The notes under the pieces were generated by a model that was given only the letters and a program-made list of their open reading frames with translations, ran no database searches and was not told the DNA's origin. A stretch of 64,000 nt of DNA from Tigriopus japonicus (lineage: Eukaryota; Arthropoda; Copepoda; Harpacticoida; Harpacticidae): contig CM021317.1 of assembly GCA_010645155.1 (NCBI GenBank), forward strand, positions 13,437,645 to 13,501,644. The letters run 5' to 3'. The first letter of the stretch is position 1. Each line of letters starts with the position of its first letter. The position numbers and the translations under genes were made by a program. Of this stretch, positions 19,171 to 30,582 are shown piece by piece.

Positions 19171-21003
19171 CAAACAAATAAAAATAAATTCTGCTGATTG
19201 TTTATGCCAAATTTAAAGCTATTTTGGAAAGTTAGAAGTGTTTTGGAAAGAGCACATTTTTTGCGCGACTCACTGTAGTTTTCAAATGAAAGAGTCATTG
19301 GGTCAATATGTACCTGTCTTGAGCATCAAAACTGACATTTTTGCTCGACGGCTGCATTAGCTGATGAACGAATTTAGAAAAATATCCACCGTTGCATACT
19401 TCTATGAAGAATACACATGCAAGCTTAAAAATATGCTTGCAGAAATTCAACAACTGTCGTGCAAACCTGTGTGATATGAACCATTGTTGAAGAAGTTTTC
19501 CTAAATTGAAAGTCCTATTCAAAAAAACAAATTTTCAGGTCGCTCAGAGGCTCTAAGAAGATCTAAGAAATACATTCAATAAAACGATAATCTAGTTTTG
19601 TTTTTTTGTAAAAGGTTGTGATGGAATTATTCAAATTCATTGATTGATCATTATTTCCATCTATCTTCTCATGTCACTGATTTTCCACTCAAAATGAGCA
19701 ATTATTGGAAGGTACCGTAACGAGAGAAAAAAATATATGTTTTTTGTCGCAAAAGAAATTTTTTATGCTATTGGCAAGTTCAACTAGTTAATTTGCCAAT
19801 CTTTCTTTTTTGCTTTTTTGCTTTTTATGGATCACCGAGACATTACTTTTGACATAGAATACTAGATGGAAAAATACATTTCAATGTAAAAAACACCTCA
19901 ACCCAAAAAAATAAGCCAAACATTTGCTTAAGCCCCAAAAAAAGTGACCGAAAAAACGACTAAAGAAAGCAACCTGACAATTTTTGAACTTACATTCCAT
20001 TTCTATGGCTCCAAACTGTCAAACCTTGTCTGTCTAAAACACTTCATTCCGATTGAATTTGATCAATTTTCATCAATTCAACATTAGTTGAAATTAAAGA
20101 TCTTTAATTGAAATCAAAAGAGCCAATTTGAAGCTCAAACTATCCCAATAAAAATCATACATTAACATGGTGCTTCCTACAAGGTTTAAATAACACTCAG
20201 ATATCCGGATGTGATGGCTATTCGAATACCTTTAAAAAAGTATGTTTTTTCCCCGCCAAAATTAAACATGTACAGGTTGGGTGACTAATAGAGAATGTGA
20301 ACTAAATATATCGGTGTAACAATTTCCCCCCATAAGTGGAGACAAACAAAAGGGAGGTAAAAGCTCAAAGTCAATCACATGTTGCTCACATATTGACAAT
20401 CATTTTACAATTGTCATCTTAAGTATGCAAAAGTAAATTATCCTAACCAGAACATTAGCTTTAAGTAAAGTCACTTGACGTAACTGTCTTTGGTGATTTA
20501 TACGCACTTATTTCTTGACTAGGTTTAACAAACCACCCCACCCAGCACTTGCTTATCTTCTCATTTTGGCTACCCTACTGTTCCTCTGCACTTCGGCCTA
20601 GCTGACCAGCACAGATATGAGGATAAAAGGGCTAGATTTCACTAGATTTGGAATTGTTCATAACATCTATACGTTTGGAACCCTTCACCTAAACCTATTT
20701 TTTTCTAAATTTTCCGAGTTTCTCTGGAAAATTTTCAGACTTTGGCTCCTGATGAATACATCCCTGATAAGTCAAAAGAGGTCCATTCATTATTTCTGAA
20801 ATGCGAGACGTCTGGTGGATCTTTGGTGTATTTTATCTGATATCTTGGGGAAACACCGGTACTAGTTATTAGGACTTCAAGTTAACTTCATCATCTCTTT
20901 TTGTCATAACTTACCCTCAAAGTTCTGGGAACTCAAATTTAAACCAATCTATTGTTGTGTGGAATGTGTTTGTCAATGGTTCCACAAATGCAAATTTTGT
21001 TGG
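19171..21003. other. Intergenic, nothing recognised
   Basis: AT-rich DNA with poly-T tracts near 19800. No gene, TIR pair or repeat partner identified. Confidence 0.4.
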
Positions 21004-21110
21004 CAGGGACAGGCAAATAGAGTAAACAGATTTTTGTTAACATAAACACATTTTTCTGCCGTTTTTGCTTTTCACCTTTCTTAGCACATTTATTTTCGAA
21101 TTTGGCCATT
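21004..21110 (+). mobile_element. hAT family D left-end fragment
   Basis: CAGGGACAGGCAAATAGAGT followed by GTTAACATAAACACATTTTT matches the left end of the element at 12122 (GGGACGGGCAAATAGTGT, GGTAACATAAACGCATTTTT). No right end or TSD was found nearby. Confidence 0.7.
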
Positions 21111-21834
21111 CCTGATTAAAGGAAACCGTTTCTTATCAGAAACACGTCAAAATTAATTTGCTCATTTAATAACGCAGTTTTTTAGTGAAGATTCTCAAGT
21201 CTGTTTCAAATGTATCTGAAATATTTGCTCGTTGTGTAAAAAAAATAATCGTAAATAGTGCAGAGTTTAAACAAGCACCGATTGATGTCTCACAATTGGA
21301 TGATTGACAGCAAAATCATAGTGATGTGAAATCTGGGCTAGGGCAAGTTTTTTAAGGGAGGTCTATAGAGTGGAGATACTAGAGCAGGCGGGTCGTAAAA
21401 TTTTATTGAGGGCACCAAGGGCTATTTATCATCAGCGACTAGTTGAAACTTTTGAAACTTGCCCAAACGTAGAAGCCATTTGTAGAAGGCAAATTTTTGA
21501 AAAAAATATAGTTTTCAGTTGTGGCCGCCTGCCTACAGATTGCTTCTCCCAAATTATACTAAGGTGCTCAATGTAGTCGATTTTGTACAATTCGCAACTA
21601 TTTCTATGCACATTTTAGGATTTGGCATTGAGAATACGTCTCTTTTGTTTGTACCGTGATCATCTACCAGCAAAGGCTAGTTCCTACGATATTCGTCGCA
21701 AATATTTGCTTTTTCACGCAATTTATGGGCAACTTCGGCCAGTCTCAGCTGCAAACAAGGCAGACAAAATGACGACAATGGCCTCCCTATACTCCTCTAA
21801 GGAAGTGGCAAGGTAGGGCAAGGATTTCTTATTT
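21111..21834. other. Intergenic, weak plus frames only
   Basis: Two plus frames (21370-21576, 21622-21816) without recognisable motifs or splice logic; probably chance. Confidence 0.35.
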
Positions 21835-21978
21835 TTTAATAAGACTAATTAATAAGAACTAATAAGACTAATTAATAAGAACTAATAATACTAATTAATA
21901 AGAACTAATAATACTAATTAATAAGAACTAATAATACTAATTAATAAGAACTAATAATACTAATTAATAAGACTAAAA
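21835..21978. repeat. 23-bp AT-rich tandem repeat, about six copies
   Basis: The unit ACTAATTAATAAGAACTAATAA repeats every 23 bp (for example 21844, 21867). It abuts the mariner relic. Confidence 0.9.
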
Positions 21979-21997
21979 TGTAATCTAATCAACTAAT

Positions 21998-22650
21998 TAA
22001 GAATACATTGATTCAATATGCTGCCCCTCCCTCTCAATCATCCTTTCAATCCTGGGCCGAGAGGACTTGCAGGCATTGACGACCTCTGCGGGATCAATGG
22101 CAGCCCACTTACAACTAAAAAATAAAAGCCTTTTTCGCCTTTTTAAAGCATATCTTAGTTTTTTGAGCATATTTTCAAGTATATTTGGAGCAGCTTTGAA
22201 GCAAATTTTATTTCCTAAAATGAATTCTCAAGGCATATTTTGGCCGTCTTTACCCATGATATGCCATGGGTGCAGAACCAGATAAAAACATCCACTGCTC
22301 ATCAAAGTTAGCCAGAGCACTGTCGAAAAGAGTGAGACAAGCCATCTCCAGTATGGCCAAACAAGCCATCTCCATAGTGGTCCACTCATGGCCAACACCA
22401 CTCAAGTTTGATTAAGTCCTCCTTGATAGCCCTAGCGGCTGTCCCCTTGGACATGGACCACCTGACTGAGTGGACCGTCATGGAGACAGCTGGGTTTCGT
22501 CAAAATGGACATCTTGAGAGGCCAACTAAGAAGATTGATGTCCGCTTTTTCCTCTTTTGTGGGGTCCACACTGATTTTGGGCAATGCCGTCACCACCTTC
22601 CAACCTCCTGTCGACTCTGTACATCATTGTACGTTAATATTCAATATATT
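21998..22650 (-). pseudogene. Internally deleted mariner-superfamily transposase relic
   Basis: Read on the minus strand, the N-terminal end (about 22640-22380) shows MYRVDRRLEGGDGIAQ, like the first HTH, and TAARAIKEDL, like the end of the second HTH. The C-terminal end (22107-21998) reads WAAIDPAEVVNACKSSRPRI, then ERMIEREGQHIE, matching the layout of the tail of the 6569-7570 transposase (FRPRITAMIEAGGDHFE). The whole catalytic core is missing and replaced by AT-rich DNA at 22110-22240. Stops abound. Confidence 0.75.
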
Positions 22651-23119
22651 TTATAATATTCAACATGCTTATTGCCTTGTTGCCGGCAGAGTGCAATTTG
22701 GCTCCCACCTTATGTCTTTGATCCTGGATCTTCAATTTCTCGTTTCATAAAGACATAATTGCACTAAAAACTGTTTGAATGATTTGGGGGTTGCGAGAAA
22801 ACCTGAGACATATGAATCAGTAAAAAAATATGTAACCAACCAAAAAAAAAGCAATAGCAATGATTCAAATTTATTGCTTGATTATCTTTCACAGATCCCT
22901 CTTTGTTTAACGTGTTTGCCGCTCAATGCACATTTACTGTATGTAAAAAATAAGCGATCTCAAAGATGATGCTTATTCTCACAATGTCGAGCAAACAAAT
23001 GATAAAGCAAGTTAAGAGTAACAATATATCTGGGTTTGGCACAAAAAGCACTAGCAGAAAATCAAATTACCAATAAAGGTGGGTGATTTCTTTTGGCACA
23101 CACGCCTAGCTAATCTTTG
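22651..23119. other. Intergenic, nothing recognised
   Basis: No family signature or repeat partner seen. Confidence 0.35.
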
Positions 23120-23559
23120 AGCTGTGACTAGAAGACTTTTACAATGCCAAAGTTTTAATTCAGATTGGCTTTTCGCAATCTAACAAAATATTATCTAAAA
23201 TCAGAAGCAAGGCAGAGTTTTAAGCTCTTATTGTCCCGTTGGTCATTAAATAAAAAAATGTTAAAACCCTTCTTAAAAGCTCAAACTTTCTTTGACTTTT
23301 GAAATAGATTGCATAATAAAGTGACATCTTAATTTAATGATATTGTCCATAACCCCAAAATATATCATCAAATCGAGATTTATTGTTAAATCGAGTCGAT
23401 TGCAAAGGAGTCGTGGTAAAACGGTAACCCCTAAAATTATCGTGAAATCGAGATTTCATCATACAATATTTTTAATAAATTTCAATGTACACTTTATTAT
23501 AATTATTACTCTACTATAATTGGAAAGTGGAGATTGCCAGAGTAAATGCCAAGCTCAAG

Positions 23560-23565
23560 TTTATT
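23560..23565 (-). terminator. Poly(A) signal of glycine-rich gene 2
   Basis: AATAAA on the minus strand downstream of the stop at 23604-23606, conserved with paralogue 1. Confidence 0.75.
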
Positions 23566-23603
23566 TCTTTTTCATCTTAGTTCTTACATGACACAGTTTT
23601 TGA

Positions 23604-24028
23604 CTAATAATATCCCTTATAGCCACCGCTACTATATCCACCGCCATTGTATCCACCGCCACCACCCGAGTGACCACCGCCAGAATAGCCACCATTGTAG
23701 CCGCCACCACCACCGCCAGACGAGTAACCACCATTGTAGCCACCACCTCCACCTCCATGAGAGTAGCCTCCACTGTAGCCACCGCCTCCACCTCCATGAG
23801 AGTAGCCTCCACTGTAGCCACCTCCACTATAGCCTTTGGAATAACCACCCCCACCCCCACCGTAGTAACGACCTCCACGATCCAAAGATTCCCCTCGGAG
23901 ATTGGTCAATGTTTTGGCATGCCCCAAAGCTAAAAGGGATTGAAAGATGTTAATATGGACTTTCTAGACCTCTAAAGTGATTTATTACTGGCAATGAAGA
24001 GGGTTAAATAAATGATTGAAAGCTTCAT
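23604..24028 (-). CDS. Secreted glycine-rich protein, paralogue 2
   Basis: Exons 24028-23989 and 23929-23604 with a 59-bp GT-AG intron (23988-23930) give 121 residues. The signal peptide is like paralogue 1 with one visible change (MKLSIIYLTLFIA). The mature start KTLTN, ESLDRGGRYY and the end YKGYY are conserved. The difference lies in the low-complexity middle: the five GGGGYN units of paralogue 1 are missing and a GGYSHGGGGGG module is doubled. Ends conserved and centre variable is the pattern of repeat slippage after duplication. Role as for paralogue 1: extracellular, cuticular or antimicrobial, undecided. Frame, splice sites, TATA and poly(A) signals are all intact, so it is probably expressed. 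Confidence 0.85.
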
Positions 24029-24052
24029 GATGGGATGTCTGAATGCAAGATG

Positions 24053-24088
24053 GCACTGGCTAAGATTAACCATCATTTCCTTTTTATA
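24053..24088 (-). promoter_or_regulatory. Core promoter of glycine-rich gene 2
   Basis: TATAAAAA (24088-24081) followed by GCCAGTGCC about 28 nt downstream, as in paralogue 1. Confidence 0.7.
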
Positions 24089-24322
24089 GCCGGTGTTTCG
24101 ATTTGTACAGATGGCTGGAATATTTGTTCCACAAGTACAGGATGGCCCAAGAGTAATAGTAGCATCCCAAACGTAGCACACTTAAACTTTTCAAATTTCA
24201 TAAGAAAAAACGCAAAATCATGCTTTTCAAAAAATGTGCAGAAATGGCCAAGAAAATACAAATTAAGAAACCGACTCTTGCAACAAAGAGTCACAAGCTA
24301 GTCAAGTGAAGCGTAAAATTCA

Positions 24323-24323
24323 G

Positions 24324-24369
<46 letters not shown>
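24323..24369. repeat. (GTT)n microsatellite
   Basis: About 15 uninterrupted GTT units. A degraded GTT run and the phrase GGTTCCAGT.GGTGAGCCC occur twice just downstream (24369-24440), a small tandem duplication. Confidence 0.95.
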
Positions 24370-24590
24370 AGGTTCCAGTAGGTGAGCCCTATTTTTGTTC
24401 TTGTTGTTGATGTTGTGGGTTCCAGTTGGTGAGCCCTATTTTTCTAACTTTTGATATCTTTTAAGACAAAAATTGGAGTAGCATGTTAGCAATGTTTTTG
24501 TTATCTCCAAGATTTTAATGAGCAAGTATTAGAGTGAAAGGAAGACAGACCATTTACTCTTTATTTGATTGATAGACAAGGAGCAACAAC

Positions 24591-24989
24591 CAGGGTTTGT
24601 TTAATCCTGTCCTCGGGATCTTGAGGATGGGATAAACCGGGATTTTCCGGAGTATATGGGATTTTCGATTTTCTCTTACAGAGTAATATCTAGTACCTAG
24701 TAATATCTTAATTTTGATTTGTGTCCAAATAGGACTAGTAATTTGAAACTTATGTTCTAGTGGAGTCAAAATATCATTGCCAGATATTTCTTTGATTTTC
24801 GCAAATTTAAGTTTTTAAAGGTTTAAGATTTAAAAAAATACCGTTTTGAGTAAGAAAATCCCATCCCGAGATCCCGTAAAAATATCATGCTTTTGGAAAA
24901 GTGTAGAAAATCCCGTTTATCCCGGTTTTAAAGTTGGAAAATCCCGTCCCAGGATCAATTAAATCCTGGGATTCCCTGACCCAACACTG
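24591..24989. mobile_element. 399-bp hAT MITE with GGGATTTTCC motifs (family E)
   Basis: Starts CAGGGTTTGT and ends CCCAACACTG, with a perfect 8-bp TSD GCAACAAC (24583-24590, 24990-24997). Subterminal regions carry repeated GGGATTTTCC / GGAAAATCCC and CCCGTTTATCCCGG blocks. No ORF of note. A relative begins at 43109. Confidence 0.9.
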
Positions 24990-25099
24990 GCAACAACCCA
25001 TGAGTTTGCTGCCTCTTGTCCCATTCTTTTGCAGAAAAACCAGTTTGAATTTAAACAAAGGGCCAAGTCAATCAAGACCGAAAAGTTGGCTTTGGACAC

Positions 25100-25360
25100 T
25101 CCCAACACACTAATTGTATTTATGATGAGTTGCATCTGTCCATGAGCAAAGGTTGCATGTAAAAACTCAATATTAAAGTAATTGGCACGTTTTGACCTGA
25201 CAAATATGGAATGCACTGGATATGGTTGGTGTCCAGTGTTTACCCTTTATGCCTAAGTTGTTATGTTTGCATTAAAATGATAAAAGCAGTGAACTTGCTT
25301 TGGCACATCTGATAGACAAACGTGACAGCCAAAAGTCAGCTGGGGCTGACTTTTGGATTA
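25100..25360 (+). repeat. Diverged R2 relative without the MITE
   Basis: Short blocks match the R2 copy at 27160-27830 in the same order: GATGAGTT, CAAGGTTGCA.GTAAAAACT, then GAACTTGCTT.GGCACA, ACGTGACAGCCAAA.GTCAGCTG. The GGTGTCG-rich hAT element is absent between them. This is consistent with an older relative that never received the MITE, though the alignment is patchy. Confidence 0.4.
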
Positions 25361-25524
25361 CAAAACGTTAAGCAAAGTTAAAGGCTAAAAAAAGTATTCT
25401 TTGTGGGGAACTCTACTTTTTGGCCTTCCTTTGCACCATTAGAAATAATTGAGAACGCGAATATTTCTTTTTGAGTGTTTGGATGCCGTTCATGAGTTCA
25501 AGATCCAGTGATGACAAGAAAGAT

Positions 25525-25885
25525 AAGTAAATAGTTGGAAATGATCTTTTGGTTGCAAAGTCATCTGAAGTTTGTTAAAAAGATACTAAGGCTGCTTTCT
25601 TTCCTCACCCCGACGTACAGTAATATTAAAAGGAACAACAACTTTTTTCAATGTTGTTGAACATATCATATTAACATAAATTGTGACTGATTTTGTGTTG
25701 GAAACATGAATTTCATGCCAAGAATCTAGTGTTTTAGAGGCAGCAGAATTCTTTAGGACACACTGTATTTTTCAAATAATATTTGAAAAGGTATTTCAAA
25801 AATTTTAATCAAGTTTGTCTGAAAATACCTGAACACAATGAGGAATGTTTATGACCCAAAAAAAAAACAAGAGGAGTAATTAAAA
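25525..25885 (+). repeat. Dispersed repeat R1, copy 2
   Basis: Direct copy of 485-835 with indels and about 80-85 percent apparent identity by eye. Confidence 0.75.
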
Positions 25886-27159
25886 GGCTGGAAATAACTG
25901 TTTTTTTGCATTTTGATCAAATTACGTTTCTTTTAGATGAAAATCTAAAAGTGCAGTGTGAATGAATCACTTGATAACTAAAATGTATCCCAAAAAATAT
26001 GCTCCTTCTGAAACACGTGAAAATTCTATATTGAAAAGAAAATTGAAGGAAACCTAGACACCAGATGTGTCTTTTTTATTTAGACATTTTAGATATTTCT
26101 TGATGGGCAACAATGTAAATTGAAAATAATGATTTAAAACCTTGTGTTTTGAACACATTACGGGTATCGATTTCAAGGTTCAAAAGTATTTTTTCAAACC
26201 TGATTATTAACAGTTTGTTTTGGAAATTAATATGTATTATTTACACAAGTTACGGCAAAATATACAAAAATCAAGAAATGTGATATTAGTAGATGGAAAT
26301 CATCAGTTTGGGATATGATTATTTATATACCCTTAGCGTTTTTTTTCTTTTTTTTGCACAAAAATGGACGAATTAAACTGAAATAACTAAGAATATGCTC
26401 AGCAAATTTTTATCATTCCAATCGATGAATTGAGTTTTTTGTGCTCTAAAAGCGCAGTAACTAAGCTTTCAAGAATTAGTTAATTGCATAGGTTTTAAGT
26501 GTATAACTGTTAATCTAGACCTGACCTTGAAAACACACAATAAATTTTAGATGTTCCGCTTGGTTTCCTGGGTCAGAAACATACCTGATTGTGTTCCGAA
26601 TGTACTTGATGGGAATTTGAAGCACCCTGTTAAGTTATGTCACTATGAACCTGTCATGAGCATCAAAATCGACACTCTTGTTGGCTCAGCTTAGTATTTT
26701 ACATTAATCCTCAATCACATATACTCCAAACGAAGTTTATTCATGTTAGCTTAAATATTCAATACCTTTTGTAGGCAAATCTCACGATGTAGATCAATGC
26801 TTCAAGTTTTTAGTGACGTTGCCAAATGGACACTTTGTTTCTAAAACATGATATCTTATGGTAACATTTTTTACCTATGTGATTGAAGCTCCGATACCAG
26901 TTGTTGGCAGATGCGAGATGCGTCATTTTTTTTGCTAGACAACTTTTGTTGTTGGTATCTGACAAAAGTTTGGTGCATGGTTTTTGTATTTCATTTTCGT
27001 AAAACCCTCAGAGAATTATTGAGTTAACAGTTCTAGTTTTCTAAACTAAAACTAGCCTAAGTTAGACAAGAAATTCAATTCGAGAAAATTTAGATCAAAA
27101 GCGCATTTTGGGCTTGGTCCTTGTGACGGCGTTTCAATGGTTTGGGACACCCTGACGGC
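25886..27159. other. Intergenic, nothing recognised
   Basis: AT-rich; no gene-like frame over 60 codons and no TIR pair found. Confidence 0.4.
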
Positions 27160-27895
27160 ACTGGACCACAGGGTGGATATACGGAAATTTTTGTTGGATG
27201 AGTTACAGCTGTTGAAGAGCCAAGGTTGCAGGTGAAAACTTGATATTTCCGAAGATTATTACTTAAGTTGTCCCCAAACAAACAACAAGTGACCCTGACT
27301 TCAACCTAGGGATGGGTGGCAGCGGCAATTTTGCCCTCGACTCCGACACCGACACCTGTGTTGAAGTTGCCAATCAACGTCGTGGTGTCGACACTGACAC
27401 AGATAGCGTGTTCCTTATAAAGACATTTAAGTCCATGTTAGTGCAACATAAATTGGAGAGAGGGAAAATAAGCTTACATTTTACAATACCCTAGCTGGAT
27501 GTGTGATTTTCTTGCATTGCGTTTATGTTTATGATGGAACCAAAAATGATGATATTGGATTTTGTTTAGTCCTTCACATGCACATTTACAATCAAAATTG
27601 GGATCAAGTTTTTTGGCGGGCAGTACGTTTTTCAAAAACTCTTGAAGCCTTATACGTCGGCACCAGAGACCTGGTATTGATGCCAACACCGAAAGCCCAA
27701 AAAGTTGTTGTCAACACCTTGGCACCGATTCCGGCTTCTTGCCCACCCCTACTTCAACCCTACAAACGAAACGAACTTGCTTGGGCACAACTCCTTGCAA
27801 AACGTCGCAGCCAAAGGTCAGCTGAGGCCTGAAAATTGTCCAACAAAATGATAGGCCTGTCTGCCCCAGCGTCTCCTCTCTGCCAACTCTGTGCA
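27160..27895 (-). repeat. Dispersed repeat R2, copy 2 (inverted)
   Basis: Reverse complement of 860-1695, with the family A hAT MITE at the same internal site. Confidence 0.85.
27307..27751 (-). mobile_element. hAT-type MITE (family A), copy 2
   Basis: 445 bp, from TAGGGATGGGTGG to CCCACCCCTA, flanked by a perfect 8-bp TSD CTTCAACC (27299-27306 and 27752-27759). This is the complement of the TSD at 1548-1555, proving the same ancestral insertion. It is about 90 bp shorter than copy 1. Confidence 0.9.
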
Positions 27896-28021
27896 CTGGA
27901 CATCTTCATCACCCTGTATGGATATTTATGTAAACAAGAACCACGTGTGTACTTTAATCCTAGTGCCTAAATTTTGATTCTGTTGTTCCATTGAGCTTAA
28001 TTTAACTAAAAAACAAGAGCA

Positions 28022-28215
28022 AACAAGTCTTCAAGGGCATTCATGTACTCTGTCCTAACCCAGGATTTGAGGTCAGTTGTAGCGATCGTAGAGGTTTGAC
28101 TTGTGCCCTGAGAGCACCTCCAAATCCCAAGGAATCCAGGCTACTTTGTACAAGGAAGTTCTCCTCTCTTCTTTATCGGACTCCTTCATTGTTCATTCTT
28201 ATACCCATTAGTAGA
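28022..28215 (+). pseudogene. LINE C-terminal fragment (family of 3366-4853)
   Basis: Closely matches 4604-4785: TGTCCTAACCCAGG.TTTGAG, GCGATCGTAGAGGTTT and GAGAGCACCTCCAAATCC. Truncated at both ends. Confidence 0.85.
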
Positions 28216-28844
28216 GCTGAATATTTTAGGCACTGATTTTTGGCAAAATAAGCACAACTTAGGCACGCAAAAAATATCATTTTACGCATTTTTTCGGCAC
28301 TGCCAAAACTACAAAATGGGTGTGATGTGATCGTTTTATTATTAGCTCGATTGATACGGTAGTTATTTCAAAATGATTGGAAGTAAAGTCTTACTACATT
28401 GATTTACGAGTATATACATAAATGTACTTGCCCAAATCTTGACGTCAAGCGTTTTGAAAGTATACACAAAAACTATACTTCGAAACTGCCTGAAAACCAA
28501 TTCTTTTGGTGGCATTGTATGGCAAACGTGCATTCAACGAATGAAATACGTATTTCAAGTCCTTTTCATGGTGTGATATCCTCGACGAACTTGGTAGAAA
28601 TAAATTCAGTGTACTCAGCAAAACTCTTAAAAAGGGCTCATTTCTCACCGACAGTTAAAGAGCTTTTTTTAGAAGATTGCCCTACGAGATTACCCTAACT
28701 CTCGAAACCAATGAGCTTTCTGGATCTTCGTCGCTCAAGACGTCAGGATGAGGTATTTTTCGACTTCTTAGATTACTGATTACTGCTAGGATCATGCAAG
28801 AAAATTTTAAGGCATCAGTGCCGCGAATTCGGTTGTGGGATCGA
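28216..28844. other. Intergenic, possible decayed hAT end
   Basis: TAGAGCTGAATATTTTAGGCAC at 28211 resembles a hAT terminus, and TTTTACGC motifs recur at 28270 and 31900, but no matching end or TSD was found. The 99-codon frame 28399-28698 is judged chance. Confidence 0.3.
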
Positions 28845-28984
28845 AATAATCCTGCAGAGGTCATGAAAGATGGGGACTTCATTCGGGATCACGGTCTCAC
28901 GGCCAAAATCCGACAGAAAGCAAATTTGGAGAGACCGTGATCCCGAATGAAGTCCCCATCTTTCATAACCTCTGCAGGATTATT
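28845..28984. repeat. Near-perfect hairpin, 54-bp arms
   Basis: 28845-28898 and 28931-28984 are reverse complements with one visible mismatch (GGTCATG against GGTTATG); the loop is 32 bp. The arm contains GGGATCACGGTCTC. It lies immediately upstream of the mariner tail at 28984 and may be a rearranged part of that element. Confidence 0.9.
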
Positions 28985-29202
28985 CCCTCTATACACCTAA
29001 TTTAGCCCCGGTAGACTTCTTCTATTTCTCCACGGCGAAAAAATGATTGGCTGGCCCCTCCATTCCAAGCAATGCAACCTAGAAGGAGTGGGCCGGGGTC
29101 TGTAAGACCGTCACCAAGGAAATGTACGTAGCGGCTTCCAATAAGCGGGTAAAGCGATGGGAGGAATGTATTAAAAGAGAGGGAGAATATGTTGAACCAT
29201 AA
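28984..29202 (+). pseudogene. Mariner transposase C-terminal fragment
   Basis: The frame reads SLYTPNLAPVDFFYFSTAKK, the SPDLAPxDYxLF-type block carrying the third catalytic Asp. A stop and a further stop follow, then RWEECIKREGEYVE ending at TAA 29200-29202. This tail is standard for D34D mariners. It is a different subfamily from the DD37D copy. Upstream domains are missing. Confidence 0.8.
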
Positions 29203-29364
29203 TATGTAATAAAGTTTATTAAATTCCCTGATGTTTGTCTTCAACATTAACTTTTACATTTGATTTGGCGGGCGCCTCGTAACAACTCACCCTAAAAACC
29301 TAGTAAATTAACTTATTTTTTAAAACCTAATTAGTACACCTTAAGAGCACATATAGATACTACA
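29203..29364. other. Short spacer
   Basis: Nothing recognised. Confidence 0.3.
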
Positions 29365-29640
29365 GTTCTATGCAGACAGAAATGTCACTCCAGTTAGGTC
29401 AGCGGAGATTTGTTTTGAGCTCATTTCAGCAGTCCCGCAGCAAGGGTGCCAGGTGACTTGATTCTTTATCCATTGCTCTTGTTCGAGCATAGCAGTTGAG
29501 ATAGCAATTCCGCCACTGACTCCCTGAAATCGCAAATTCCAGTTTTGTATCATGTAACTCCATGTCTAATTCCATCGCACACACACAGTGCAAGTTCGTT
29601 GAATCACGAACAATTTGAAGTGACATATCTATGTATATAG
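29365..29640 (-). mobile_element. hAT MITE (family F), diverged copy
   Basis: Inverted relative of 59635-59918. Shared blocks include ATGTCACTCCAG, GGAGATTTGTTTTGA, AGTCCCGCAGCAAGGGTGCCA and TTGCTCTTGTTC (complements). Degenerate ends (AGACAGAAATGTCACTCC left, GAAGTGACATATCTA right) show TIRs; no TSD is readable. Confidence 0.75.
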
Positions 29641-30582
29641 AATTGTAATAGATACCAGCTGAATCAAAGTTACTTGAAAATTTGTTTCACCGGGGCTGAG
29701 TTACTTGAGTTAAAATGTTCTATTTTTGACCCAACAAACGCGCAAAAACGGTCCAGGAATACCTAGAAAGTCATATGTTTAAGCCAAAAGAGTATAGATT
29801 CTAGAGTTGGGCAATGCCGTGTCGGTAAAATTACTTTGCTTTGCTTGGCTTGGTTTTCATTAAAACAGTTCGTTTTGCAGAATATGAGAAAGATAAAAGG
29901 TGGACTGACGTGAGCAACTTGATTTTCGGTAATTAATAAACAAACATCACTTCAAAGATGTAAGTACTCCTGAAAAAACTTCCAATAGGTTTGCTGACAA
30001 AGCCAAGCGAATTTATTTCATTTACCGCCTTCTCCTTTTATGAGACTTCCTCCAAGCCCAAAGAGGTCAGGTCCAAAATATTACTTATCTACAACTTACT
30101 TTATTGCCCTACAAATCACTTTACTGCCCTACGAATCAATTCATTGCTCTACATCTCGACTGTCAGCACGACTTTGCTGACAGTTTATATCATACGCAAA
30201 ATAATTTGTACGTGTGAAGCCCCCATCTGATTGACGAGGAATGATCCCATGTGAAATTCGTGGTACCCTAAAATTTTAAGTTCCCCAGTAAGAAGTATAG
30301 TTTTGCAATTTGAAATGGTATGAACTAATATGAAAATATATTATTTATTAATTGAAAGTGTGCATCAGTTATCAGGACTACACTAAATTAGCTATTCAAT
30401 GGGACATGCCGAGTCATCTTCAGACATGCACAGGGGTTGATCAAGTGAGCGTTTGAAATCATACCGCTAGTGGTAAAATAGTGCAGTTGGCAGTGCAGAG
30501 TTGCTTGGGCCATTTAGGCAAATCCAAGTCTTTTCCCATTTTAGTGTCCTACTCAGCACAACTAACGTCACTGTTTGATTGT
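29641..30582. other. Intergenic, nothing recognised
   Basis: TAGAGTTGGGCAATGCC at 29802 resembles a hAT end, without a partner. No gene seen. Confidence 0.35.

Larger units (their letters stand above)
23120..24175 (-). repeat. Segmental duplication, copy 2
   Basis: Same-orientation partner of 16465-17395, with an extra 190 bp at about 23330-23520 containing two related AATCGAGATTT blocks. Confidence 0.9.

Noticed and set aside
23546..23953. 135-codon plus-strand frame opposite paralogue 2
   Set aside because: Same antisense artefact of GGN codons.
29802..29830. TAGAGTTGGGCAATGCC as a hAT end
   Set aside because: No matching inverted end or 8-bp duplication.
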